Shown: piece after piece, positions 42,673 through 52,463 of the stretch
Layout of the letters: the number at the start of each line of letters is the position of its first letter
How positions within the stretch are numbered: position 1 is the stretch's first letter
Assembly (NCBI RefSeq): GCF_947255105.1
Contig: NZ_CAMYFP010000003.1
Coordinates: 62,001-126,000, forward strand
Direction of reading: 5' to 3'
Length of the DNA stretch: 64,000 nucleotides
From: an uncultured Campylobacter sp.
GTDB taxonomy: Bacteria > Campylobacterota > Campylobacteria > Campylobacterales > Campylobacteraceae
Notes under the pieces: model-generated
What the model was told of the DNA's origin: nothing
The model's input: only the letters and a program-made list of their open reading frames with translations
Database searches by the model: none
Made by a program: the position numbers and the translations under genes

Positions 42673-43557
42673 ATGTTTTTTGAATGTGCATTAATAGGAG
42701 CGACAGCAAGTGGCAAAAGCGCCCTTGCAATTGAGCTTGCAAAAGTTATAAATGGAGTTATTTTAAGCCTTGACTCACTTGCTTGCTACAAAAAGATAGA
42801 TATCGCAAGTGCAAAACCGACCCAAAAAGAGTTAGAGAGTGTAAGGCATTTTGGTATAAATTTGGTCTATCCTGATGCCAAGTTTAATGTAGTTAAATTT
42901 ATAGATGAGTATAAAATAGCCAAAAATTATGCCCAAAAAAGAAAAATTCCACTCATCATCACAGGTGGCAGTAGCTTCTATCTAAACAGCATGCTAAAAG
43001 GACTTGTGCCCTATGTCAAGCCCTCAAATTTAACTCTTAGCAATGATGAAATTTGGGAACTTATACTAAAGATAGATCCGCTCTTTAGCGCCAAATTTAG
43101 TAAAAATGACAGCTATAGACTAAATAGATGGTTAGATATCTACACAGCAACTAAACAGATCCCAACTCAATTTTTAAAAGAGCAGACACAAAAACCAACT
43201 ATCGAAAAAATTCCAATCTACGAAATCAAGATGGATAGAGCAGAGCTTCGAGATAAGATCAAACAAAGAACAAAAGAGATGATTGGGCTTGGGCTTTTAG
43301 GTGAGGCAAAGATGCTTTTTGATGAGTATGGAAGAGAGCATAAAGCCCTTCAATCGATAGGTCTTAAAGAGTGTGGAGATTTTTTTGATGGCAAGATAAA
43401 AGACGAAGATGAACTTGTAGAACTTATCTCAACTCACACCGCCCAACTTGCAAAACGTCAAACTACCTTCAATCGCTCTAAATTTAAGGATAAATTTAGT
43501 GGCGATAAAGAGAGTATTGCAAAAGAGATTTTAAGACTAAGAGAGGCTAACTCTTAG
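42673..43557 (+). CDS. miaA: tRNA dimethylallyltransferase MiaA
   Basis: MiaA adds a dimethylallyl group to A37 of tRNAs reading UNN codons. The P-loop ATASGKSALAIELAK is at the N-terminus, followed by SLDSLACYKKIDIASAKPT, with the catalytic Asp region. The C-terminal part has QSIGLKECGDFF and QLAKRQTTFNR. The ATG at 42673 lies six bases after AAAAGG; an in-frame TTG at 42667 is less likely. Length is about 294 residues. Confidence 0.95.
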   Translation: MFFECALIGATASGKSALAIELAKVINGVILSLDSLACYKKIDIASAKPTQKELESVRHFGINLVYPDAKFNVVKFIDEYKIAKNYAQKRKIPLIITGGSSFYLNSMLKGLVPYVKPSNLTLSNDEIWELILKIDPLFSAKFSKNDSYRLNRWLDIYTATKQIPTQFLKEQTQKPTIEKIPIYEIKMDRAELRDKIKQRTKEMIGLGLLGEAKMLFDEYGREHKALQSIGLKECGDFFDGKIKDEDELVELISTHTAQLAKRQTTFNRSKFKDKFSGDKESIAKEILRLREANS

Positions 43558-43566
43558 TCTTTGTAA

Positions 43567-44871
43567 TTAGCCAAAAAATGGCAACTTCAAAAAGAGCCCA
43601 AGCACTATGGCATTTGCAATATCTATAAAAAAGCCACCCATTACAGGAACTATTATAAATGAGATTTTTGATGGTCCAAAGTGATTAGTTACAACTTGTA
43701 AGTTAGCAACAGCTGTTGGTGTAGCGCCCATTCCAAAACCACAATGTCCTGCAACCATGCAAGCTGCGTTGTAGTCTCTTCCACAAATTCCAAATGTAAC
43801 ATATCTCACATAGACTATGATTAGTAGAGTCTGAACCACAAGAAGAGTGATAAGTGGAACTGCTAATTTTGTAAGCTGAACCAAATTTAAAGTCATTATT
43901 GCCATCGCTAAAAAGAGTGACAATGAGACATTTCCAATAACTCCAATCTCTCTATCAAAGATATTGTGAAGACTTGAGTAAGAAAGAACATTTCTTATAA
44001 TAATTCCAGCAAAAAGGCACCAAACAAAGGTTGGTAAAGTTATAGCGCTTCCCTTTGTAAGCACGGAGATAGTTGTTCCAAAAAACATAGCAACTGCAAA
44101 AAGTCCAAGGCTTTTTATAAATGATTGCGCAGTTATTAGGCGCTGTTTTTTTGGCTCTTCGAAAATCTCATCGCTAATATTTGCAACATCTATAGGCTCA
44201 GTTGGCTTTAGTTTAAATTTGCTGATAAGATGATTTGCCATCGGACCGCCTATCAGACCGCCAGCTATAAGTCCATAAGTTGCGCTAGCCATCGCTATCT
44301 CTTTTGCTGCCTCAAAACTATAAGGAGCTGCCTCAAAAACTGCACTCCAAGCAGCGCCCGTTCCATGACCGCCACTTAGCGTAATTGAGCCAGCGAGTAA
44401 GCCAATTAGAGGATTTTCTCCAAGCAGAGACATAACAGCGATTCCTGCGATATTTTGCACAATCAAAAAGAGGCAGACAGCTATACCAAACAAAACTAAA
44501 AGCCTGCCGCCCTTTTTAAGGCTTGCAATGTCGGCGCCAAGTCCAACTGAGGTAAAAAACATAAGCATCAAAGGATCTTTTATACTATCTTCAAAGCCAA
44601 CAGAGATATTAAAAGAAAATTTCAATATAAAAAATACAATCGCCGCAACAAGTCCGCCCGTAACTGGCTCAGGAATATCATATGTGTTTAGAAACTTTAT
44701 CTTTTTGGTAAGAAAGCTACCTATAAGCAAAACTAGCAAAATGGCTGCAAAAGTTGAGTAAAAATCAAGCACAATATGATATGCAAAGACTCCCTCTTGC
44801 AACTCCTTAATAACTTTGAAAAAGGCAAATTTAAACTCAAAAATACCATTTCCAATATCAACAAAATTCAT
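43567..44871 (-). CDS. gltS: Sodium/glutamate symporter GltS
   Basis: GltS imports glutamate with Na+. The protein is very hydrophobic, with about ten helices and the family features GGLVAAIVFF, ITLSGGHGTGAAW (first pore loop), GGPMANHLI and the second loop GHCGFGMGATPTAVANLQ. I start at ATG 44871 (MNFVDIGNG), which follows GGGGAGA; an ATG 12 bases earlier lacks a ribosome site. Length is 434 residues. It is a single gene, convergent with miaA. Confidence 0.93.
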   Translation of the reverse strand: MNFVDIGNGIFEFKFAFFKVIKELQEGVFAYHIVLDFYSTFAAILLVLLIGSFLTKKIKFLNTYDIPEPVTGGLVAAIVFFILKFSFNISVGFEDSIKDPLMLMFFTSVGLGADIASLKKGGRLLVLFGIAVCLFLIVQNIAGIAVMSLLGENPLIGLLAGSITLSGGHGTGAAWSAVFEAAPYSFEAAKEIAMASATYGLIAGGLIGGPMANHLISKFKLKPTEPIDVANISDEIFEEPKKQRLITAQSFIKSLGLFAVAMFFGTTISVLTKGSAITLPTFVWCLFAGIIIRNVLSYSSLHNIFDREIGVIGNVSLSLFLAMAIMTLNLVQLTKLAVPLITLLVVQTLLIIVYVRYVTFGICGRDYNAACMVAGHCGFGMGATPTAVANLQVVTNHFGPSKISFIIVPVMGGFFIDIANAIVLGLFLKLPFFG

Positions 44872-44944
44872 ACTCTCCCCCATATATGGTCTTAAAAATC
44901 ATTATTTTAGCAAAAAAATTTTATTGCAACTTTAATTCTTAAAT

Positions 44945-46282
44945 TTAACCTATAAACTCATTTACAACTATCACAACAACCCCAAGTGGCGCTATATATC
45001 TTAAGAAAAAATACCAAATAGCAAAGCCAACTCTACCCATATCTTTATTAAGAAGATTGTAAATTTGCTCCCTTTTCATCACAAATCCCACAAACAAAGC
45101 GGTTGTAATTGCACCAAGTGGCAACATGATATTTGAAGTTAAAAAGTCCAATATATCAAAAAAGCTCTTGCCAAAAAAGGTGAAGCTCTCCTGATATCTA
45201 ACATGCATAGAGAGTATGCAAGAAAGACTAAGCAAAAAGATAAAAATTCCTGTAAAAAAGAGTGCTTTATATCTTTTTATGTTGTATTTATTGACTAGAT
45301 AGAAGATAAATGGTTCAATCATCGAAACAGCGCTAGTAATACCTGCAAAAAAGAGCGATACAAAAAACAAAACCGCTAAGATATTGCCAACTATACCAAG
45401 TTTTGAAAAAAGAGCGCTAAGAGAGACCATAACAAGTCCCACGCCTTGCTGTGTTGGATCGCCACCAAACTCAAAAATAAAGGTAAAGACTATCATACCC
45501 ATCATAAGACCAATTAGAATATTTATAAGAATGATGTTGATGGAGCTTTTTATGAGATTGGTATTGTCATCAAGCGAGGCTGCATATGTCAAAATGCACC
45601 CTATTCCAACGCAAAGCGTAAAAAATGCAAGTCCAAGTGCTGTTAAAACGCTATCTAAATTTATCTTTGAAAAGTCGGGCTTAAAGAGAAATTTAAAAGC
45701 CTCACTTGAGCCACTCATCGTAAGAGAGTAGCAAAGCATTAACAAAAGCAAGATAAAAAGTGTTGGCATCATTATGATATTTAGTCGCTCAATGCCGCTT
45801 TTTATACCTTTTGAAACAACTGCCAAAGTAGAAAATAGTGCTATTAAGTAAAAAAATAGATTTTCACCAAGGCTATTTGTGATGAAGTTTCCAAAGAGTA
45901 GATCGGCTGCTTCTATGCTATTTGGAAGTTCAAAAAATCCAACAAAAATATACTTTATAACCCAGCCAAGAATAACTAGATAAAAGGACAAAACAAAAAT
46001 ACCGCTTATCATAAAAAAGCCAGCATATTGCCACCTATCGCCATTTTTAGGTGCTAGAGTTTTATAGGCGCCAACGGGATCTTTTCTACTAATTCGCCCC
46101 ATGGCAATCTCAGCCAAAAATATGCTAAAACCAATCGTTAAAGTTAGTAAAAGATACAAAAGCACAAAGGCAAAGCCACCATTTTGTCCAACCAAAGTTG
46201 GAAACTTCCATGCATTGCCAAGCCCAACAGCACCACCCGCAACTGCCAATACAAAGCCGATTTTACTAAATTTATCACTCAC
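44945..46282 (-). CDS. NSS-family sodium-dependent transporter (third of three tandem copies)
   Basis: This belongs to the neurotransmitter:sodium symporter (SNF/LeuT) family, which takes up amino acids or related compounds. Helix 1 has AVAGGAVGLGNAWKFPTLVG, the substrate and sodium site, and helices 6 and 8 have matching blocks (GLAFFTLCVGIGCILTYAASL and SVAVSMIEP-like SAVSMIEPFIFYL). About 11-12 helices fit the bacterial form. It starts with GTG at 46282, overlapping the upstream copy by four bases. The substrate is unknown. C. jejuni has two such genes near atpE. Confidence 0.9.
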   Translation of the reverse strand: MSDKFSKIGFVLAVAGGAVGLGNAWKFPTLVGQNGGFAFVLLYLLLTLTIGFSIFLAEIAMGRISRKDPVGAYKTLAPKNGDRWQYAGFFMISGIFVLSFYLVILGWVIKYIFVGFFELPNSIEAADLLFGNFITNSLGENLFFYLIALFSTLAVVSKGIKSGIERLNIIMMPTLFILLLLMLCYSLTMSGSSEAFKFLFKPDFSKINLDSVLTALGLAFFTLCVGIGCILTYAASLDDNTNLIKSSINIILINILIGLMMGMIVFTFIFEFGGDPTQQGVGLVMVSLSALFSKLGIVGNILAVLFFVSLFFAGITSAVSMIEPFIFYLVNKYNIKRYKALFFTGIFIFLLSLSCILSMHVRYQESFTFFGKSFFDILDFLTSNIMLPLGAITTALFVGFVMKREQIYNLLNKDMGRVGFAIWYFFLRYIAPLGVVVIVVNEFIG

Positions 46283-47640
46283 TTGCTAAGTCCTAAAAAT
46301 TTTAAAATACCAAGCTGTTCTAACATTATGATAAGAACTGCAATAGGCGCTACAAATCTTAATAAAAAATACCAAAGCTCAAAGATAGCCCTACCCATAT
46401 ATCTTCCAAGAAGTATAAGCAAAGAGCGCTTTTTAAGGATAAATCCTACGAAAATAGCTGTTACAATTCCGCTTACTGGCATTAAGATGTTTGAGGTAAG
46501 ATAGTCTAGGCAGTCAAAAAAGCTCTTTCCAAAGAGTGAAAAACTCCCAGATGTTGGTATGTAGTAGCCAAATATACAACAAAGTCCCAAAATATAAGTG
46601 ATAGTAAATATACAAATTATCGCCTTTATTCGTGTAAAACCATGATTGTTTATAAGATAAAAAATAGTTGGCTCAATCATCGAAACAGCAGAAGTAATTG
46701 CAGCAAAAAGAAGTGCTACAAAAAAGCCAACTGCCAAGATATGACCCGCTATGCCAAGTTTTGAAAAAAGCATAGTAAGCGAGATAAAGATGAGTCCTGG
46801 ACCCTCTTGATTTGGATTGGCATTAAAAGTAAAAATAAAGGTAAAGACTATAAGCCCCATCATTATGCCAATTAAGATATTTATAAAAACAATGCTTAGA
46901 CTTGAAGTTAAGATGTTTGTTTTTGCTGGTAGGCTTGCAGCGTAGGTTATGATAGTTGTAACACCCAAAGAGAGTGTAAAAAATGCAAGTCCCAAAGCCT
47001 TTAAAACACTATCTTTATTTAACGCACCAAAGTCAGGAATAAGTAGAAATTTGAGACTCTTTACAAAACCTTCAGCACTTACTGAATATAAAACCATCAA
47101 AATCAAAAGTATAAAAAGCGCTGGCATCATCCAAACATTAAGCCGCTCAATGCCGCTTTTTACACCTTTTGAAAGTATATAGAAGCAAACTACCGAACAG
47201 ATAGTAAAGCAAACTACGCTAACTAAAAGACTTGAACTTAAAAGAGTGCCAAATTTATCTGCGCTCTCCTCTATTGTTTTTGGTAGGTAGTAAATGCTTG
47301 TTATGGTGTATTTTAAAATCCAGCCCATAACTACGCTATAAAATGAGTAGATAAGGAGCGCAGTTATCATAAAATATCCTGCAAATTTCCACTTTTCTTT
47401 ATGTTTTGGTGCAAGTTTTCTAAAGGCACTTACCGCGTCACTTTCAGAAAGCCGCCCTATAGCAATCTCAGCCAAAAATATGACAAAGCTAACACCCAAA
47501 GTCAGGATAAGATACAAAAGTATAAAGGCACTTCCGCCATTTTGTCCGACCAAAGTTGGAAACTTCCAGGCATTGCCAAGTCCAACAGCGCTTCCTGCAA
47601 CTGCTAAGATAAAACCAATTTTGCTAAATTTCTCATTCAT
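46279..47640 (-). CDS. NSS-family sodium-dependent transporter (second tandem copy)
   Basis: This is a paralogue of the flanking genes. Helix 1 reads AVAGSAVGLGNAWKFPTLVG and helix 6 GLAFFTLSLGVTTIITYAAS, so it is an intact NSS transporter. It has differences in loops and in the extracellular segments after helix 3. The start ATG at 47640 has an AGGTGG site and lies one base past the upstream stop. An in-frame GTG at 47649 is possible. Length is 453 residues. The three copies probably form one transcript. Confidence 0.9.
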   Translation of the reverse strand: MNEKFSKIGFILAVAGSAVGLGNAWKFPTLVGQNGGSAFILLYLILTLGVSFVIFLAEIAIGRLSESDAVSAFRKLAPKHKEKWKFAGYFMITALLIYSFYSVVMGWILKYTITSIYYLPKTIEESADKFGTLLSSSLLVSVVCFTICSVVCFYILSKGVKSGIERLNVWMMPALFILLILMVLYSVSAEGFVKSLKFLLIPDFGALNKDSVLKALGLAFFTLSLGVTTIITYAASLPAKTNILTSSLSIVFINILIGIMMGLIVFTFIFTFNANPNQEGPGLIFISLTMLFSKLGIAGHILAVGFFVALLFAAITSAVSMIEPTIFYLINNHGFTRIKAIICIFTITYILGLCCIFGYYIPTSGSFSLFGKSFFDCLDYLTSNILMPVSGIVTAIFVGFILKKRSLLILLGRYMGRAIFELWYFLLRFVAPIAVLIIMLEQLGILKFLGLSK

Positions 47641-47641
47641 C

Positions 47642-49000
47642 TTAACCACCTATCAAATCTTTAAAAATCAACTCATAAAGCATTATTACAACAACCGCAA
47701 CAGGAGAGATAAAACGAACGAAAAAATACCAAATATCAAAGGTAGTTTTACTCATATATGACGAAAATAGCTTATAAATTTGTCTTTTATCCATATAAAA
47801 ACCTACAAATATAGCTGCAAAAAATCCGCCAAGTGGCATCATCCAGTTGGAAGCAACATAGTCTAAAATATCAAAAAAGCTCTTGTCAAAAAAGGTAAAA
47901 TAGCTACTAGTAACAACATAGTATGAGAGTATGCACAAACTTCCAAGCGCATAGACTATGCTGCCTATTAAGATGAGTGCCTTTTTTCTAGAGCAATTAA
48001 AGGAATTTATAAGATAGAAGGTAAATGGCTCTACCATAGAAACAGCGCTTGTAAGACCAGCAAATATGAGTGCTACAAAGAAAAATATCGCCAAAACTTT
48101 ACCTAAAATCCCAAGATTGGCAAAAAGAGTTGCCAAAGAGATAAAGATAAGTCCAGGACCTTGACTAACACTAGCGTTAAACTCAAAAATAAAGGTAAAG
48201 ACTATAAGCCCCATCATAAGTCCGATAAGACAATTTATAAGTATGATAATAAGCGTGCTATTTACAAAGTTGGTCTTTTCGTTTAGCGAAGCTGAATAGG
48301 TGATAACTGAACCAACTCCAATAGATAGGCTAAAAAACGATAAGCCTAAAGCTTGCAAAAATGCACTTACTCCAACCTTTGAAAAGTCAGGAACAAAAAG
48401 AAATTCTGCAGCTTTCCAAAAGCCACTCATACTAACAGAGTAGCCAAGCAAAAGTATCAAAAGTATAAAAAGTGTTGGCATCATCCAAACATTTAACTTC
48501 TCAATGCCACTAATCACCCCTTTAGAAACTACCCAAAAAACAGCTATAAAAATTAAACTAAAGCAGATAAATTGACTAAGCGGATCATTGGTTATAAGAT
48601 TTTCAAAAAGCTCTTTACTACTATTAATGTCCGTTGGAAGTGAACCAAAACTTAAAAATAGATATTTAAGCGCCCAACCTATAATAATGCTATAAAAGCT
48701 AACTATCATAATAGCGCCTATCATACTATATCCCACAAATCTCCAAGGGCTTTTGTCGTGCGAGAGTGCCTTGTAGGCATTGACTGGATCTTTTCTACTA
48801 AGCCTACCGATACTTAACTCAGCCAAAAATATGACAAAGCCAACGCCTAAAGTCAGGATAAGATAGAGAAGTATAAAGGCACTTCCGCCATTTTCTCCAA
48901 CCATTGTAGGAAACTTCCACGCATTGCCAAGTCCAACAGCACTTCCTGCAACTGCTAAGATAAAACCAACTCTACTAAATTTAGTAACTTTTGAACTCAT
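47642..49000 (-). CDS. NSS-family sodium-dependent transporter (first tandem copy)
   Basis: This is the promoter-proximal member of the tandem set. Helix 1 is AVAGSAVGLGNAWKFPTMVG and helix 6 GLSFFSLSIGVGSVITYSAS. It is 452 residues long, with about 11-12 helices. A 103-base AT-rich spacer upstream, before the broken eptA-like gene, probably holds the promoter. The triplet most likely arose by duplication followed by divergence, since all three keep the LeuT-type ligand residues in helix 1. Confidence 0.9.
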   Translation of the reverse strand: MSSKVTKFSRVGFILAVAGSAVGLGNAWKFPTMVGENGGSAFILLYLILTLGVGFVIFLAELSIGRLSRKDPVNAYKALSHDKSPWRFVGYSMIGAIMIVSFYSIIIGWALKYLFLSFGSLPTDINSSKELFENLITNDPLSQFICFSLIFIAVFWVVSKGVISGIEKLNVWMMPTLFILLILLLGYSVSMSGFWKAAEFLFVPDFSKVGVSAFLQALGLSFFSLSIGVGSVITYSASLNEKTNFVNSTLIIILINCLIGLMMGLIVFTFIFEFNASVSQGPGLIFISLATLFANLGILGKVLAIFFFVALIFAGLTSAVSMVEPFTFYLINSFNCSRKKALILIGSIVYALGSLCILSYYVVTSSYFTFFDKSFFDILDYVASNWMMPLGGFFAAIFVGFYMDKRQIYKLFSSYMSKTTFDIWYFFVRFISPVAVVVIMLYELIFKDLIGG

Positions 49001-49103
49001 AAAACCAACCTAAAAAAATAATCCCCTATGGTATCGAAAAGAAACTTAAACATATAATAAAAATATTTTAAATTTAGAAAGTAGTTAAATATCTATTGAT
49101 ATA

Positions 49104-50668
49104 TCAATTAAAATTCTCAATAACCTTTGCGCTATCTGGTTTTTTACTTTTTATGAAATTTTTATCAATGTCTATGATATCTTTTTGCTCTATTGGCTCA
49201 AAAATATCATTAGTTATTTTTATGTTAGATGTAGTTATGCCTGTCCATTTTGCAAAACTCTGGGCAAAGTAGTTGCCATAGCTTCTATTTTTTACAAATT
49301 TACGACCAACATCATCACTTGATAACCTTATTAGTGGAACTGCAAAATGCTCTTTTGCGGCTATAGATGAATTTATTGCTAAACTCAATTCTCCCTTTTT
49401 AACTCGGTGAGTAAGTCCATGATCTGAGAAATATATCATAGAAAAACTCTCATTATTATCTTTGTAATTTTTGTTCAAAATACCATAAAGCTCTTTTAAA
49501 AAACTATCAGTTTGCTCAATAGTTTTTAAGTAACAGTAGATATTGATATCTTTTCTACCTTTATTTTTTACATATAGCTTTCTTGGAATTCTGTTACAAA
49601 AACTAGGGTGTGAGCCGATAAGATGTAGAAAAAATACTCTATTTTTATCGCTTTTGGTAGTTAAAAATTCTTTAAATTTGGGCAAAAGTTCAAAATCAAA
49701 GCTATTTTTGCTATCATAATCAACACTTTTTAAAAAGAAAAGGTGATTTGCATTTTTTGCCATTTTGGTAATTGGTGTGTCATTTTGACCCATAAAACCT
49801 TGATTGGATAGCCAATAGGTCTCATATCCTGCAAGAGTAGAGAGAGTTACTATATTGTTTGCTATATTTTGCTTATAGCCATTGCTACTATCTGGGTATG
49901 CCAACGCCCAACTAAGCGATGGAATTGTATTTAGACCAACACTATTAAAACCATCCACAAAAAGACCATTTACACTATCTAAAAATGGAGTATTTTCTAG
50001 CGGGATCCATATACATGATGATAGTCTCTCCTTGCACTCTCACCGATAACTACAACATAGTTTTTATATCTTGGCTCAACTTTTACTATCTTCCAACTAC
50101 TCTGAAGTGGTTTTTTAAGCTCTTTCATCTCTTGATATGAAGAGTTAAAGTAAATAACGCCATCTGTAATTGTATAAAGTGGTGCATTTTTTGCAAATAT
50201 AGTTGGTATAAAGGCGATTATCGCAAAGATAAAAAGTGGTTTCTTGACCTTTAAATTTATACTCTCTTTTGCCAAAAGCTTTCTAAATAGCACTACAAAA
50301 ACAATACAAAGAGCTGAATAGATAAAATAGTCATATGGTATATTTTGAAAAAACTCATTTACCTCACTACCATATGTTGCCCAAATAGCCATAAAATACC
50401 AAAGAGAAATTCTTCCATGCACAAGACCAATTGGTGCCCAAAAACTAAGAATTACAATATAAGGAAAAGCAATATACCAAAAAAATCTTTTGTAATATAG
50501 CGAAATAAAGAGCAATGAAGAAAATGAAATAAAATTTACAAAGTAGTTATATCTAAATTTATAGTAATTTGTCCCACTCCCAAGTACAAGATAGTGAGAT
50601 ATAAGCAAAACCCCAACTAATATAAATATCACTTTTAAAATGTGACATCTATCATAATCTCTTATCAC
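49104..50668 (-). pseudogene. Phosphoethanolamine transferase (EptA/EptC type), interrupted by one frameshift
   Basis: Two adjacent frames make up one protein of about 520 residues. The first (50668 to 49997) has five N-terminal membrane helices and enters the sulfatase-fold domain with VVVIGESARRDYHHVYGS. It then stops. The second (from about 50003 to 49104) continues at once with LENTPFLDSVNGLF and carries GLNTIPSLSWAL (candidate phosphoacceptor Thr), GSHPSF and SDHG metal residues. Adding one C to the CCC run at 50002-50004 restores GSPLENTPFLD, the expected junction. The family adds phosphoethanolamine to lipid A or, in C. jejuni EptC, also to flagellar rod protein. The start is a GTG at 50668 without a clear ribosome site. 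It is inactive as written, unless the indel is a sequence error. Confidence 0.85.
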
Positions 50669-50733
50669 CTAAAATACTTAAATATAAGATATAAATTTAA
50701 ATAAACTAAAACTATAAGAAATTAAATATAAGA

Positions 50734-50819
50734 TGGTGCGATCAGCGAGACTTGAACTCGCACGAGCGTGGCTCACTACCCCCTCAAGATAGCGTGTCTA
50801 CCAGTTCCACCATGATCGC
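50734..50819 (-). tRNA. tRNA-Leu (anticodon GAG)
   Basis: The minus strand folds into an 86-base class II tRNA. The acceptor stem is GCGATCA with TGATCGC, followed by an encoded CCA. The D-loop has GGTAGACACG. The anticodon stem is CTATC/GGTAG with loop TTGAGGG, giving anticodon GAG. A variable arm GTGAGCCACG and T-loop GTTCAAGTC follow. tRNA-Leu near atpE fits C. jejuni gene order. Confidence 0.96.
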
Positions 50820-50848
50820 AAAAAAGCCGAACCCAAAAAATGGGTCCG
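50820..50848 (-). terminator. Terminator between atpE and tRNA-Leu
   Basis: On the minus strand CGGACCCA and TGGGTTCG pair (one G-U) around a five-base loop, then GC and a run of six Ts follow. It starts eight bases after the atpE stop and ends at the tRNA 5' end, so the tRNA may come from read-through or its own promoter. Confidence 0.8.
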
Positions 50849-50855
50849 AATACAC

Positions 50856-51209
50856 TTAGGCTACAACAGCTCCAATTGTCTTTGTTATAAGTGGGTTTGC
50901 ATAAAGCAACAATAGTGCAATAACAAGACCATAGATAACTTGAGCCTCAATCATCGCCAAAGAGATAAACATTGTAGTTGTAAGTCTGCTTCCAACGCCT
51001 GGGTTTCTAGCAATTCCGCTAATTACAGCAGCTGATGTATTTCCCATAGCCAAAGCTCCACCAAGAGCTGGAACACCCAAAACAAAAGCGGCTGCTATAA
51101 ATGAATATGAAGCCAATGTTGTATAAGTTGCCAACATCTCACTACTCTCTATATCGCCAGCAAAAGCAAAAGCAGAAAGTGCCAAAACAAAAAGAATAAC
51201 TCTTTTCAT
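50856..51209 (-). CDS. atpE: ATP synthase F0 subunit c
   Basis: Subunit c forms the proton-driven rotor ring of ATP synthase in the inner membrane. The 117-residue protein has an N-terminal signal-like helix (VILFVLALSAFAFAG) before the usual hairpin: ASYSFIAAAFVLGVPALGGALAMG, a polar ISGIARNPG loop, then MFISLAMIEAQVIYGLVIALLLLY with the essential Glu in MIEAQ. Extended N-termini are common in Campylobacterota. As in C. jejuni it stands alone, away from the other atp genes. Confidence 0.95.
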   Translation of the reverse strand: MKRVILFVLALSAFAFAGDIESSEMLATYTTLASYSFIAAAFVLGVPALGGALAMGNTSAAVISGIARNPGVGSRLTTTMFISLAMIEAQVIYGLVIALLLLYANPLITKTIGAVVA

Positions 51210-51288
51210 AAAAAATCCTTTAAAATATAGTCTTTAAAGCTCTTTTCGGTTCAATGCCCCTACTCCAAACTCTAAACAGGCAATTTTA

Positions 51289-52014
51289 CTATTTGAATTC
51301 TTTGGATTTGTTTAAATTTAAAAAATTATGCTCTCCAACAACTCGCTTCGAAAGCTCTATAAGTTCTTTTATCAGCTCTATCATATCATCAATCCCACCA
51401 ACAGCAGCGGTTTTTATGAGATATTTACCATCTACAATAAAAGCTGGAATTCCTTGCAACTTAACAGCCTCATAGACTCTTTCGTTATTCCAACTATCCA
51501 AAATAGCCAAAACTTTTTCATCGTTTTTTAGCTTTTCATACTCATCTAGCTCAACACCTAGCTCTTGAAGTATATTTCTAAAGATAGCTTCTGCACTCTC
51601 TACCTCTTTTGCACTAAAGCTTCTGTTGTGATAGGCATTATAGAGCTTCATTTTAGCTCTTTTAAATTTAGACTCATCGCTAAATAAATTTATATCATCA
51701 TCTCTATCAAGCATCAACATAACAGCAAGCAATCTACTTGCCGCTTTTCCATACAGTGGTTTATCTTGCAGATGTATAGGCTCATATCTCATATCCAAAA
51801 ATGCGCTCATTATCGTAGAAGTGATATTTTGATCATATCTATAACAAAATGGACAGTCATAGCTAAAAATTTCTATCATAGTTGAGTTGGCATCTAAAAA
51901 GGGCTCTTTCAAAACTAAATAGTCTCTGCCCTCTTCTATCTGTTTTGCTCCTAAATTTAGAGAAAAGATTAAGATAAAGATAACTTTTGCAAGATTTGTA
52001 AAAAGATGACTCAT
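51289..52014 (-). CDS. DsbA-like periplasmic thiol oxidase with CPFC active site
   Basis: The 241-residue protein has a signal peptide (about residues 1-23) and a thioredoxin fold with the redox pair C54-P-F-C57 in FSYDCPFCYRYD. The cis-Pro loop is GIPAFIVDGKYLI. DsbA proteins form disulfides in secreted proteins. CPFC is the pair of the DsbL subtype, which is tuned for special substrates, while classic DsbA has CPHC. No DsbB/DsbI gene is adjacent. An AAAGGA site precedes the ATG at 52014. Which subtype it belongs to needs phylogeny. Confidence 0.87.
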   Translation of the reverse strand: MSHLFTNLAKVIFILIFSLNLGAKQIEEGRDYLVLKEPFLDANSTMIEIFSYDCPFCYRYDQNITSTIMSAFLDMRYEPIHLQDKPLYGKAASRLLAVMLMLDRDDDINLFSDESKFKRAKMKLYNAYHNRSFSAKEVESAEAIFRNILQELGVELDEYEKLKNDEKVLAILDSWNNERVYEAVKLQGIPAFIVDGKYLIKTAAVGGIDDMIELIKELIELSKRVVGEHNFLNLNKSKEFK

Positions 52015-52463
52015 AAATTTCCTTTAATAAAATTGGTTTTGAATTTTATATAAAAATTCTTAATCAAAAGATAGATAGAGATTTTATAGTCAAATTTAAC
52101 TCTTAAATTTCTCTCTTTTTCTTTTTATTTTAGTTCTTTTATGAAAAATTAGCTAAAATAGCCTCTATATTTAAATTGAGTCTTAAGGAGTGACTTTGCA
52201 TCTCTTTTTTGTAGTTAAAAACTTATCAAATTTAGCTTTATTTAGTGCAAATTTATGGATATTAGCATAAAAAACACGCAGCTTAAAAATGGTAGCTTTA
52301 GACCAAACAAAGACCCTTTTAAAATAGTCTTACCAAATTTAAAAGACTTTCTAATTGTAATATCACCACTTTTTTTTATAGAGATAATTTATTTTAAGCT
52401 ATCTATCTGTCGTGATATCTACAACTATCAACCAACAATCAAAAAAGATATTAAGGAGATTTT
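52015..52463 (+). other. Spacer before pycB with only weak small open frames
   Basis: This 449-base spacer separates divergent dsbA and pycB. A good ribosome site AAGGAG near 52186 precedes a short TTG-started frame of about 24 codons with hydrophobic content (HLFFVVKNLSNLALF), ending near 52270. A 75-codon frame (52255-52482) overlaps pycB and has one hydrophobic stretch. Neither shows a family motif. A TAAAAT box lies near 52153. Small leader or membrane peptides are possible; I would not call them genes. Confidence 0.35.

Noticed and set aside
49096..49107. Palindrome TTGATATATCAA as an FNR box
   Set aside because: The spacer between TTGAT and ATCAA is two bases rather than four, and it overlaps the end of a broken gene, not a promoter.
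49997..50010. Phase-variable switch in the eptA-like gene
   Set aside because: The tract is only three Cs; Campylobacter phase variation normally uses runs of about eight or more.
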